Shown here piece after piece: positions 24,927 through 32,237 of a DNA stretch of 64,000 nt. Both the position numbers and the translations under genes were made by a program. A model generated the notes under the pieces. That model worked only from the letters and a program-made list of their open reading frames with translations. It ran no database searches and had not been told where the DNA came from. The stretch covers positions 3,348,001 to 3,412,000 of the forward strand of contig NZ_AP024643.1 of the NCBI RefSeq assembly GCF_019977195.1, read 5' to 3'. Origin of the DNA: Arthrobacter sp. StoSoilA2 (GTDB lineage Bacteria; Actinomycetota; Actinomycetes; Actinomycetales; Micrococcaceae). Numbering within the stretch: the first letter of the stretch is position 1; each line of letters opens with the position of its first letter.

Positions 24927-26051
24927 TTAGCGAACCAGCCACGACCGGAGAACACGAAGGCATTCCCGGACGGCACCGGCGTCGACATGTTCATTGTCCT
25001 TATGTGCCAGCAATGGATCCCCGGGTCCGAAGTTCACGGCCGGGATGCCCAGCTCACTGAAACGCGCGACGTCGGTCCAACCGTATTTGGGCTTTGGTTC
25101 CGCGCCGACTGCGGCCACGAAAGACGCAGCTGCAGGGTGGTTCAGTCCGGGCCGGGCGCCGGCAGCAGCGTCCGTTCGAACGACGTCGAATCCCTCCAGG
25201 AGCTCCCGCACGTGGGCCTCGGCCTGGTCCGGCGTCTTGTCCGGAGCGAAGCGGTAGTTGATCTCTACGACGCAGCGGTCCGGAATGACGTTGCCTGCCG
25301 TGCCGCCATTGATCCTGACCGCATTGAGGCTCTCCCGGTAGTCGAGGCCGTCCACGTTGATGGTCCGCGGCTCGTAGGCTGCGAGGCGGGCGAGGATTGG
25401 TGCAGCAGCGTGGATGGCGTTGCTTCCCATCCACGCACGGGCCGAGTGGGCGGCTTCGCCGATGGTGGTCGCTTCGAACCGGCTGGTTCCGTTGCAGCCC
25501 CCTTCAACTGTGCCGTGTGTGGGCTCGAGGAGAATGGCGAAGTCCCCCAGGAGCAGGTCGCCATGGTTGCGGACCAGCCTGCCCAGGCCACTCTTGACTG
25601 CCTCCACTTCCTCGTGGTCGTAGAAGACAAAGGTGACATCCTTGTCCGGCTCTTTGCCGTCGTCGAACAGGGTCGCCGCGAGTGCGAGCTGCACGGCAAC
25701 GCCGCCCTTCATGTCGGTAGTCCCGCGGCCATAAAGCACACCTTCCCCGGGGATGCCCGACTCCCACGTCGCCGGAACGGTGCCCAACGAGCCTTCCACC
25801 GTGGGCAGCGGCACAGTGTCCAAATGTCCAGCGAGGATGACGCGCTCGGAGCGGCCAAGTTCGGTTCGGGCAACGATGGCGTCGCCGTCGCGCACCACGG
25901 TGTATTCGGGGATGGCGCGCAGGCCGGCCTCGACGAGATCGGCGAGCGTAGTCTCGTTGCCGGAGACACTGTTGATATCGATGAGCGCGGCGGTCAGCAA
26001 GGCGACGTCCTGGCGCAGGTCCAGCAGGGCGGGGGCAGGGTTAAGGGTCAC
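24927..26051 (-). CDS. dapE: Succinyl-diaminopimelate desuccinylase
   Basis: About 374 aa of the M20 dizinc hydrolase family: LAGHLDTVP (first metal His/Asp, near 74), GRGTTDMKGG (bridging Asp, near 108), DHEEVEA (general-base Glu, near 145) and GEAAHSARAW, the dimerisation-lid segment. It cleaves N-succinyl-LL-DAP to LL-DAP for lysine and cell wall. Two consecutive GTG codons (26054, 26051) could start it; I chose 26051 because TAAGGT is then 6 nt upstream. Divergent from dapD, its pathway partner. Confidence 0.92.
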   Translation of the reverse strand: MTLNPAPALLDLRQDVALLTAALIDINSVSGNETTLADLVEAGLRAIPEYTVVRDGDAIVARTELGRSERVILAGHLDTVPLPTVEGSLGTVPATWESGIPGEGVLYGRGTTDMKGGVAVQLALAATLFDDGKEPDKDVTFVFYDHEEVEAVKSGLGRLVRNHGDLLLGDFAILLEPTHGTVEGGCNGTSRFEATTIGEAAHSARAWMGSNAIHAAAPILARLAAYEPRTINVDGLDYRESLNAVRINGGTAGNVIPDRCVVEINYRFAPDKTPDQAEAHVRELLEGFDVVRTDAAAGARPGLNHPAAASFVAAVGAEPKPKYGWTDVARFSELGIPAVNFGPGDPLLAHKDNEHVDAGAVRECLRVLRSWLVR

Positions 26052-26057
26052 CACTCC

Positions 26058-26063
26058 ACCTTA
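26058..26063 (-). promoter_or_regulatory. -10 element of dapE
   Basis: TAAGGT on the minus strand, 6 nt before the GTG at 26051; predicted leaderless. Confidence 0.45.
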
Positions 26064-26146
26064 ACGCTCCGGGCCGCTGTGTTCCGGGCAACAAATGCGA
26101 CCTACCCCGGGGTGAGACGGGTTTCAGCCGTGCCATGGGCGGTCGA

Positions 26147-26152
26147 TACACT
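26147..26152 (+). promoter_or_regulatory. -10 element of dapD
   Basis: TACACT, 6 nt before the dapD ATG at 26159; predicted leaderless. The dapE and dapD -10 boxes are about 85 bp apart. Confidence 0.5.
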
Positions 26153-26158
26153 GGGGCC

Positions 26159-27172
26159 ATGACTGAAACTGCTTCCTCTGCTGTGCCCGCAAACCACCGA
26201 TCAGCCTACGGATTCGGCCTCGCCACCATCGCAACCTCGCCGTCCGGGGAAGCAACCGTGCTGGATGTCTGGTACCCGGCGCCTGCCCTGGGTGTAGCCG
26301 CTGAAACCCTTCGCGACGTCGAGAATGCCGATCCCGCACTCACCGCCCTGGCCGACGACGGCAAAGACGCCGATCGCGGTACCGAGCAAAAAGTGGTCTT
26401 CGCCCAGATCGACCTCGACGCCGCGCCGGCCGACACCGCCGATGCTTACCTGCGTCTTCACCTCCTTTCGCACCGCTTGGTCAAGCCCAACAGCATCAAT
26501 CTGGATGGCGTCTTCGGCAAGCTCCCCAACGTCGTATGGACCAACTTCGGTCCAGCCGCCGTCGAAGGTTTTGAAATGACGCGTGCGCGCCTGCGTAAGC
26601 GCGGCAACGTCGTGGTTTACGGGGTTGACAAGTTCCCGCGCATGGTTGACTACGTGGTCCCCACAGGCGTGCGGATCGCCGACGCTGACCGCGTCCGTTT
26701 GGGTGCGCACCTCGCTGAGGGCACCACTGTGATGCATGAAGGCTTCGTGAATTTCAACGCCGGAACCCTCGGCACGTCCATGGTGGAAGGCCGCATCTCC
26801 GCTGGAGTGGTGGCCGGTGACGGCACGGACGTCGGCGGCGGCGCCTCCATCATGGGTACGCTCTCCGGCGGAGGCAAGGAAAAGATTGCCTTGGGCGAGC
26901 GCGTTCTGCTTGGTGCAAACTCCGGCGTCGGCATCAGCATCGGCGACGATTCCGTGGTGGAAGCCGGCCTCTACGTCACCGCCGGCACCCGCGTCCGTGT
27001 GCCTGGTCCCAAGGATGAGAACGGTGAAGATACCAGCAAGATCATCAAAGCCGTCGAGCTTTCCGGTGTTCCCAACCTGCTGTTCCGCCGCAACTCCACA
27101 ACCGGTGGCGTGGAAGTCCTGCCCCGCAAGGGCCAGACCGTGGAGTTGAACGAGGCACTCCACGCCAACTAG
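26159..27172 (+). CDS. dapD: Tetrahydrodipicolinate N-succinyltransferase
   Basis: About 337 aa from ATG 26159 (TACACT 6 nt upstream; the earlier ATG at 26135 lies in the promoter). It has an N-terminal helical domain and a left-handed beta-helix visible as hexapeptide-like repeats (VRIADADRVRLGAHLAEGTTV, ISAGVVAGDGTDVGGGASIMG), about residues 165-290. It transfers succinyl from CoA to tetrahydrodipicolinate in the DAP pathway. Matches the long actinobacterial DapD type. Followed after 13 bp by the transglycosylase-like gene. Confidence 0.92.
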   Translation: MTETASSAVPANHRSAYGFGLATIATSPSGEATVLDVWYPAPALGVAAETLRDVENADPALTALADDGKDADRGTEQKVVFAQIDLDAAPADTADAYLRLHLLSHRLVKPNSINLDGVFGKLPNVVWTNFGPAAVEGFEMTRARLRKRGNVVVYGVDKFPRMVDYVVPTGVRIADADRVRLGAHLAEGTTVMHEGFVNFNAGTLGTSMVEGRISAGVVAGDGTDVGGGASIMGTLSGGGKEKIALGERVLLGANSGVGISIGDDSVVEAGLYVTAGTRVRVPGPKDENGEDTSKIIKAVELSGVPNLLFRRNSTTGGVEVLPRKGQTVELNEALHAN

Positions 27173-27185
27173 CAGAAGACAAGCA

Positions 27186-28028
27186 ATGCGCCGGTTCCGC
27201 CGCGCCATTGTTGCGGTGCTTGCGCTGGCCCTCGTGGCCGGTGCTATCTACGCGATAGTTGCCATACTGCAGCGCTCCGAGACCCTGGTCTCGGAGCGCT
27301 GCCTCGCCGTCATGGGTTCCGAAAGCTACGAGTTGGCTACCGACCAGGCGGCCAACGCCTCGCTCATCACGGCTATCTCCGTTCAGCGCGGACTTCCACC
27401 AAGGGCGGCAAGCATAGCCCTCGCCACCGCGATGCAGGAATCCAAGCTACGGAACATCAATTATGGTGACGATGCAGGACCTGATTCCCGCGGGTTGTTC
27501 CAACAGAGGCCATCGCAAGGCTGGGGAACCGAGGCACAGGTCATGGACCCCGTCTATGCGACAAACGCCTTCTATAACGGCCTCATCAAAATTCCCGGTT
27601 ACGAGACCATGGAAATTACCCAGGCAGCCCAGCAGGTCCAGCGCTCCGCGTTCCCTCGGGCATACGCCCAGCACGAGAACATGGGGCGTGCCTTCGCTTC
27701 TGCCCTCACCGGTCATTCCGAATCCGCGCTGACCTGTGAACTCCGGATGCCTGAAGCAGCTGGTGACCCTGCCGCCGTCGTACAAGAACTGACGACGGCG
27801 TTCGGCCCCCAGCGCGCCACAGTCCAGGGCCGCTCGGTGCAACTGGATATCACCGGTACGCAAGCATGGGCAGTTGCCCATTGGGCAGTGGCCAATGCCA
27901 AGTCCCTCTCCATCACGCAAGTGGATGTTGGCGGCCAGACGTGGAACAGGGAAAAACGCAGCGGGTGGATTGCGTCGGCGGCACCGTCTGAGTCAGTGAC
28001 CATCACGGTCTCGGCACCCACTACCTAA
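27186..28028 (+). CDS. Membrane-anchored transglycosylase-like protein
   Basis: A 280-aa protein with an N-terminal signal anchor (residues 6-29). Residues ~60-165 look lysozyme-like: ALATAMQESKLRNINYG (candidate catalytic Glu near 84), DDAGPDSRGLFQQRPSQGWG and MDPVYATNAFYNGL, which recall lytic transglycosylase/Rpf-type folds. The C-terminal ~90 residues are a separate domain. It lies 13 bp after dapD, so it is probably cotranscribed with a peptidoglycan-precursor gene, which supports a cell-wall role. Activity unproven. Confidence 0.68.
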   Translation: MRRFRRAIVAVLALALVAGAIYAIVAILQRSETLVSERCLAVMGSESYELATDQAANASLITAISVQRGLPPRAASIALATAMQESKLRNINYGDDAGPDSRGLFQQRPSQGWGTEAQVMDPVYATNAFYNGLIKIPGYETMEITQAAQQVQRSAFPRAYAQHENMGRAFASALTGHSESALTCELRMPEAAGDPAAVVQELTTAFGPQRATVQGRSVQLDITGTQAWAVAHWAVANAKSLSITQVDVGGQTWNREKRSGWIASAAPSESVTITVSAPTT

Positions 28029-28057
28029 CTGGTACATAGGGGGTGCAAAGCCGCTAC

Positions 28058-28669
28058 CTAGGCCAGTATCTCCACCACAGGCTGGACATAGCTGCGGAAG
28101 ACATCGGGCTCGGACAGCAGCTTGTGGCTCATGATCATGGTGCTGGGCTCCAAGTACCAGGCACGGGGTTCGTTGAGCGGCAACTCGATGATGGTGAGAT
28201 CAAAGTCCCGCGAACTACGCCCGACTTCCAGAAGCCGGTCCTCCACCATCTCGTTCAGGACTCCCGTGACCCCGTTGGCTTCGCGCTCTGCCTCGATCTT
28301 TGCGTATTCATCGATCCTGTCTGTTGCCCATCCCAAAGCTGAGCCAAAGTGTGCCTGAAGGACACGCTGGAGGGCAGGGGAATTGCCGAAGGCCTTGAAA
28401 CTGGGTGGCGCGAGCTCAAGTGCGGGGTCGGGATAGGTCTTCACGAGCTTTTCCCACCAGGCCTCCCACTCGGTTTTCAGGGCGTTGATTCCGCCCACAT
28501 CCGAGGTGAGGTGACTATGGTCGGCATGGCGGACCTTGGGAGCAGCGTGCGACAGCAACGGCTTTCCGGCACCGTCGAGTCCAGCTACATCGCGCAAGTA
28601 CAGGGCGATGAGCATCGGCCCGGACGTGTCCATGGTGATGCGCCATCCCGGGCCGCCTGACTCATGCAT
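28058..28669 (-). CDS. Conserved protein of unknown function
   Basis: A 203-aa soluble protein with GGAGGA 6 nt before its ATG. No signal peptide, membrane helix or motif I recognise. The middle is rich in Trp and aromatic residues (LKTEWEAWWEKLVKTYP), followed by a mixed helical part and a C-terminal segment FDLTIIELPLNEPRAWYLEPSTMIMSHKLL. Codon use is like its neighbours, so it is a real gene. Convergent with the transglycosylase-like gene; a 177-bp gap separates it from tetR. Confidence 0.72.
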   Translation of the reverse strand: MHESGGPGWRITMDTSGPMLIALYLRDVAGLDGAGKPLLSHAAPKVRHADHSHLTSDVGGINALKTEWEAWWEKLVKTYPDPALELAPPSFKAFGNSPALQRVLQAHFGSALGWATDRIDEYAKIEAEREANGVTGVLNEMVEDRLLEVGRSSRDFDLTIIELPLNEPRAWYLEPSTMIMSHKLLSEPDVFRSYVQPVVEILA

Positions 28670-28807
28670 CCGAATTCCTCCCTTGGCAGGTTCCCGACAT
28701 GTCCCAGTCTATTCCCGTTGGCTTGCTACGGTAACGGTGCGGGACGCACTGCTTGCCGAGCGGCACATTGGTCCTCCTGCGGACATCCGCGGGACGCCGG
28801 GACAGTC

Positions 28808-28864
28808 AATGGCGTGGCTGGACTGCCTATGGCGTGGCCGGTCAGTCTATTGCGTGGCCGGCGC
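28808..28864. repeat. Short 20-bp-period tandem repeat
   Basis: Three near copies of GGCGTGGCCGG at 28811, 28831 and 28851 with an exact 20-bp period. The last copy runs into the 3' end of tetR (stop at 28847-28849). Confidence 0.5.
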
Positions 28865-29473
28865 CGGAGCGAAAGCCGCGAGATGAGCCGTGAGGACGTC
28901 ACTGCACATCTCGGCCGTCATCCATTCCGGCTGGAGCAGGGCGTGCATGCAAAGGCCGTCCATGGTGGCCAGGAGCCGCTCAGCCTCTGTGACGAGGCTT
29001 TGCCGGGCTGCGGCTTCGCCGGGGCTCAGCAGCATGATGAGGCGTCCCACAATGGCAGCGACTGCGCGGTGGCTACGTTCGGCCTCGGCAGCCAGGGCGG
29101 GTTTGATTCGCGCAGCGTGGCGGAAGGCCATCCAAACGCAGGCGTCCATAGCGAGCTGTTCGTCCAAGGGAAGGAACTGACCCAAGAGGTTCAACACCGC
29201 GGCGTGCTGCCCGGCGCTGCCCGGAGTTTCGCTTTCAACGGCAAGAAAAGCTGACTCCAGCCGGGCGCTGATGCGGTCGATGACGGAGGCAAAGGAGAAC
29301 GCGAGTAGCTCGTCGCTGCTGGCAAAATAGTGCCGCACTGAGCCGACGGCCAGCCCGGCTTCATCAGCTACTTCACGAAGGGATGCCCGCTCCAAACCGT
29401 CGCTTGCGATGATCCTGAAGACAGCTTGGACAACTTCCTGGCGCCGGACTTCGGCATCAACAATTTTGGGCAC
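28847..29473 (-). CDS. TetR-family transcriptional regulator
   Basis: A 208-aa regulator. The N-terminal helix-turn-helix (RRQEVVQAVFRIIASDGLERASLREVADEAGLAVGSVRHYFASSDELL, residues 10-57) is textbook TetR; the all-helical C-terminal ligand domain is of the BetI-like C-terminal type. The GTG start lies just after a perfect palindrome likely to be its operator. Divergent from galE with an 80-bp gap, so it may control itself and possibly galE. Ligand unknown. Confidence 0.87.
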   Translation of the reverse strand: MPKIVDAEVRRQEVVQAVFRIIASDGLERASLREVADEAGLAVGSVRHYFASSDELLAFSFASVIDRISARLESAFLAVESETPGSAGQHAAVLNLLGQFLPLDEQLAMDACVWMAFRHAARIKPALAAEAERSHRAVAAIVGRLIMLLSPGEAAARQSLVTEAERLLATMDGLCMHALLQPEWMTAEMCSDVLTAHLAAFAPAPATQ

Positions 29474-29484
29474 CAGTATTTTTT

Positions 29485-29498
29485 AGCACGAACGTGCT
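29485..29498. promoter_or_regulatory. Probable TetR operator palindrome
   Basis: AGCACG-AA-CGTGCT, a perfect 6-bp inverted repeat with a 2-bp spacer, 12 bp upstream of the tetR start and 56 bp before galE. Position and symmetry suit autoregulation. Confidence 0.65.
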
Positions 29499-29540
29499 TC
29501 AACACCGCTCAACACTGAGCGGCGTGGCTCCGATTTCCGA

Positions 29541-29546
29541 TAGCGT
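29541..29546 (+). promoter_or_regulatory. -10 element of galE
   Basis: TAGCGT, 7 nt before the galE ATG at 29554; predicted leaderless. Confidence 0.5.
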
Positions 29547-29553
29547 AGACACC

Positions 29554-30570
29554 ATGAAAATTCTTGTCACGGGTGGCACCGGCTACATCGGCTCACACAC
29601 CGTTCTGTCCCTTCAGGAAGCCGGCCATGACGTCGTCGTGCTCGATAACCTTGTGAACTCCAGCGAAGAGTCCCTGCGCCGGGTTTCCGAGCTCACTGGC
29701 AAGACAGCGGCCTTCCACAAGGTCGACCTGGTGGACGAGCCCGCCGTCGAGGCCGTGTTCGACCAGCACCAGATCGATGCCGTGATCCATTTCGCAGGAC
29801 TAAAAGCCGTGGGCGAATCCGTTCAGGAGCCATTGGCGTACTACTACAACAACATCGTGGGGACCCTGAACCTGCTCCGGGCCATGGACAAGCACAACGT
29901 CCGTTCCATCGTGTTCAGCTCCTCCGCAACCGTCTATGGCGAGCACAATCCCATCCCGTACATCGAGAAGATGGAAATCGGTGCCAACAACCCATACGGC
30001 CGTACCAAGGAACAGATCGAGGACATCCTGTCGGACCTGGGCAATGCGGACGACCGCTGGCATATCGCACTGCTGCGCTACTTCAACCCGGTTGGCGCGC
30101 ACCCGTCCGGACGCATCGGCGAGGACCCCCAGGGCATCCCCAACAACCTTGTCCCCTTCATCGCCCAGGTTGCCGTGGGACGCCGCGAGAAGCTCATGGT
30201 TTTCGGCGGCGACTATGACACCCCCGATGGAACAGCCCAGCGCGACTACATTCACGTCGTGGATCTCGCCGAAGGTCACGTAGCGGCACTGAACTTCATC
30301 GCTGATCGGGCGGGAGTCCGCCGCTGGAACCTTGGCTCGGGCCGCGGTTCGTCCGTTCTGGAGGTCCTGCGTTCATTCGAGAAGGCCGTAGGCCGGCCGA
30401 TTCCATACGAGATCACCGACCGCCGCGCCGGCGATCTCCCCGCCTTCTGGGCTGACGCTTCTTCCGCCCTCGCAGACCTCGGATGGTCCACCACGAAGAC
30501 TGTGGACCAGATGTGCGAGGACCACTGGCGCTGGCAGAAGAACAACCCCTACGGGTACAACGCTTCCTAA
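29554..30570 (+). CDS. galE: UDP-glucose 4-epimerase
   Basis: A 338-aa extended SDR, full family length. NAD motif GGTGYIG (7-13), catalytic Ser in SSSATVYG (near 124), the YxxxK pair in NNPYGRTKEQIED (near 148-152) and substrate loop RYFNPVGAHPSG. It interconverts UDP-glucose and UDP-galactose for cell-surface sugars or galactose use. Start at ATG 29554, supported by TAGCGT 7 nt upstream. No other Leloir genes are adjacent, although a beta-galactosidase is encoded about 30 kb away. Confidence 0.95.
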   Translation: MKILVTGGTGYIGSHTVLSLQEAGHDVVVLDNLVNSSEESLRRVSELTGKTAAFHKVDLVDEPAVEAVFDQHQIDAVIHFAGLKAVGESVQEPLAYYYNNIVGTLNLLRAMDKHNVRSIVFSSSATVYGEHNPIPYIEKMEIGANNPYGRTKEQIEDILSDLGNADDRWHIALLRYFNPVGAHPSGRIGEDPQGIPNNLVPFIAQVAVGRREKLMVFGGDYDTPDGTAQRDYIHVVDLAEGHVAALNFIADRAGVRRWNLGSGRGSSVLEVLRSFEKAVGRPIPYEITDRRAGDLPAFWADASSALADLGWSTTKTVDQMCEDHWRWQKNNPYGYNAS

Positions 30571-30573
30571 TAA

Positions 30574-30636
30574 CAACGCGGGGTCACTTAGGGCCCATTT
30601 CGGCCTGCTTTATGGGCCCTAAGTGACCCCGCGTTG
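30574..30636. repeat. 25-bp perfect inverted repeat downstream of galE
   Basis: Arms 30574-30598 and 30612-30636 are perfect reverse complements, with a 13-nt spacer. It begins 4 bp after the galE stop. The arm contains GGGGTCACTTAGGGCCC. Only a short CTTT follows, so it is atypical as a plain terminator although it may terminate galE. The length and perfection suggest a mobile or dispersed repeat (inference). Confidence 0.9.
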
Positions 30637-30656
30637 CTTTATCACAGGCGGAACCA

Positions 30657-30702
30657 ACGACGGCGGCCGCCCACCTCGCGTGAGGTGGGCGGCCGCCGTC
30701 GT
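30657..30702. terminator. 21-bp palindrome at the 3' end of gltA
   Basis: Perfect 21-bp arms (30657-30677, 30682-30702) with a 4-nt loop, 20 bp after the gltA stop (minus strand). Very GC-rich (GGCGGCCGCC core), no long T-run; probable bidirectional terminator between galE and gltA. Confidence 0.75.
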
Positions 30703-30721
30703 GATTGACGCTGTTGCCGAA

Positions 30722-32005
30722 TCAGTTGGCCGGGTAGTTGCGCTCCGGCTCCCCTGTGTAGAGCTGCCGCGGGCGGCCGATCTTGGTCTGGGGATCGTTG
30801 ATCATTTCGCGCCACTGGGCAATCCAGCCCGGGAGGCGGCCGATGGCGAAGAGGACAGTGAACATCTTCTCCGGGAAACCCATCGCTTTGTAGATCAGGC
30901 CAGTGTAGAAGTCCACGTTCGGGTACAGCTTGCGCTGGATGAAGTAGTCATCAGCCAGGGCCTTCTCTTCAAGGCGCATGGCGATGTCCAGCAGTTCGTC
31001 GTTGCCGCCGAGCTTGCCCAGGACCTCGTGGGCCGTTGCCTTGATGATCTTGGCACGGGGATCGTAGTTCTTGTAGACACGGTGACCGAAGCCCATGAGG
31101 CGGACGCCGTCTTCTTTGTTCTTGACCTTTTCCATGTAGTCCTCGGGCTTGATGCCCTCGGCCTGGATCTGGCGCAGCATCTTCAGCACGGCTTCATTGG
31201 CGCCACCGTGGGCGGGACCGAAGAGGGCGTTGATGCCAGCGGATACCGAGGCGAAGAGGTTCGCGTTGGAGGAACCTACCAAGCGGACGGTGGAGGTGGA
31301 ACAGTTCTGCTCGTGGTCAGCGTGCAGGATGAGCAGCAGGTCAAGGGCCTTGACCACAACGGGGTCCAGCTCGTACTGCTCGGCCGGGAGGCCGAAGCTC
31401 AGGCGCAGGAAGTTTTCCACGAGGTTCATGGAGTTATCCGGGTAGAGCATCGGCTGGCCGATGGACTTCTTGTGGGCGTAAGCGGCAATAACCGGCAGCT
31501 TGGCCATGAGGCGGATGGTGGAAACTTCCACGTGCTCCGCGTTGAAGGGATCCAGCGAGTCCTGATAGAACGTGGACAACGCCGAAACAGCCGAGGAAAG
31601 CACCGGCATGGGGTGGGCGTCGCGCGGGAATCCGCCGAAGAAGCCCTTCAGTTCCTCATGCAGGAGCGTGTGGTGGCGGATGCGCTGATCGAAGGCTTCC
31701 AGCTCCGTGGGAGTGGGAAGGTTGCCGTAGATCAGCAAGTAGGAAACTTCCAGGAAGCTCGAGTGCTGGGCGAGCTGCTCGATCGGGTACCCGCGGTAGC
31801 GCAGGATGCCCGCGTCGCCATCGATGTACGTGATGGCCGAGGTGGTGGCCGCTGTGTTCATGAAGCCGGGGTCATAGGCAACGGCGCCCGTCTGCTTCAG
31901 CAGCTTGGAAACGTCATAACCTTCGTTTCCTTCTACAACCTGGATGCGCGGCAGTTCAAGTTCGCCGCCGGCATGGCGCAGTGTCGCGCTGGTGGTCTCA
32001 GTCAT
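30722..32005 (-). CDS. gltA: Citrate synthase
   Basis: About 427 aa from ATG 32005 (AAGGGGA upstream); a longer open frame to 32134 lacks conserved sequence. Type II hexameric citrate synthase: N-terminal beta domain (ELELPRIQVVEGNEGYDVSKLLKQTG), catalytic His in LHADHEQNCSTST, His in GPAHGGANEAVLKML, the GFGHRVYKNYDPRA signature with the oxaloacetate-binding Arg, and an Asp near FYTGL. It condenses acetyl-CoA and oxaloacetate, entry to the TCA cycle. Monocistronic, with palindromes on both sides. Confidence 0.96.
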   Translation of the reverse strand: MTETTSATLRHAGGELELPRIQVVEGNEGYDVSKLLKQTGAVAYDPGFMNTAATTSAITYIDGDAGILRYRGYPIEQLAQHSSFLEVSYLLIYGNLPTPTELEAFDQRIRHHTLLHEELKGFFGGFPRDAHPMPVLSSAVSALSTFYQDSLDPFNAEHVEVSTIRLMAKLPVIAAYAHKKSIGQPMLYPDNSMNLVENFLRLSFGLPAEQYELDPVVVKALDLLLILHADHEQNCSTSTVRLVGSSNANLFASVSAGINALFGPAHGGANEAVLKMLRQIQAEGIKPEDYMEKVKNKEDGVRLMGFGHRVYKNYDPRAKIIKATAHEVLGKLGGNDELLDIAMRLEEKALADDYFIQRKLYPNVDFYTGLIYKAMGFPEKMFTVLFAIGRLPGWIAQWREMINDPQTKIGRPRQLYTGEPERNYPAN

Positions 32006-32149
32006 GGAGTCCCCTTCATGAGGCCTCTGGGCCTCTATAGAACGCTTGTCCAACCAACTTCTGGTGACGCCGTTTTCGGCCCCACTGTTGCAGGGCTCCA
32101 ACGACCGCAGTGCTTTCTTATTGAAGGCCACCATTGATAGTCAGTTAAA

Positions 32150-32202
32150 AAGCTACCGCCAGTAACCCCCCGGAACTAATCCGTTCCGTCCGGTTACTGG
32201 CG
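32150..32202 (-). terminator. Terminator of dapC
   Basis: Compound hairpin: outer stem 32157-32167 with 32192-32202 and an inner stem 32171-32176 with 32183-32188, followed on the minus strand by GGTAGCTTTTTAAC. It also marks the upstream limit of the gltA promoter region; 32006-32149 otherwise shows no gene. Confidence 0.8.
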
Positions 32203-32237
32203 AAATGACGCGGCTTGTGGCACAAGTCACAGCATTG

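Noticed and set aside
24903..26162. A 419-codon open frame on the plus strand
   Set aside because: Antisense to dapE and crosses the gluD terminator; no plausible start signal.
29485..29498. The tetR palindrome as a terminator
   Set aside because: A 6-bp stem with a 2-nt spacer cannot form a stable RNA hairpin; position fits an operator.
30623..32137. A 504-codon open frame on the plus strand
   Set aside because: It is exactly antisense to citrate synthase, whose conserved motifs and start are clear; long antisense frames are common at this GC content.
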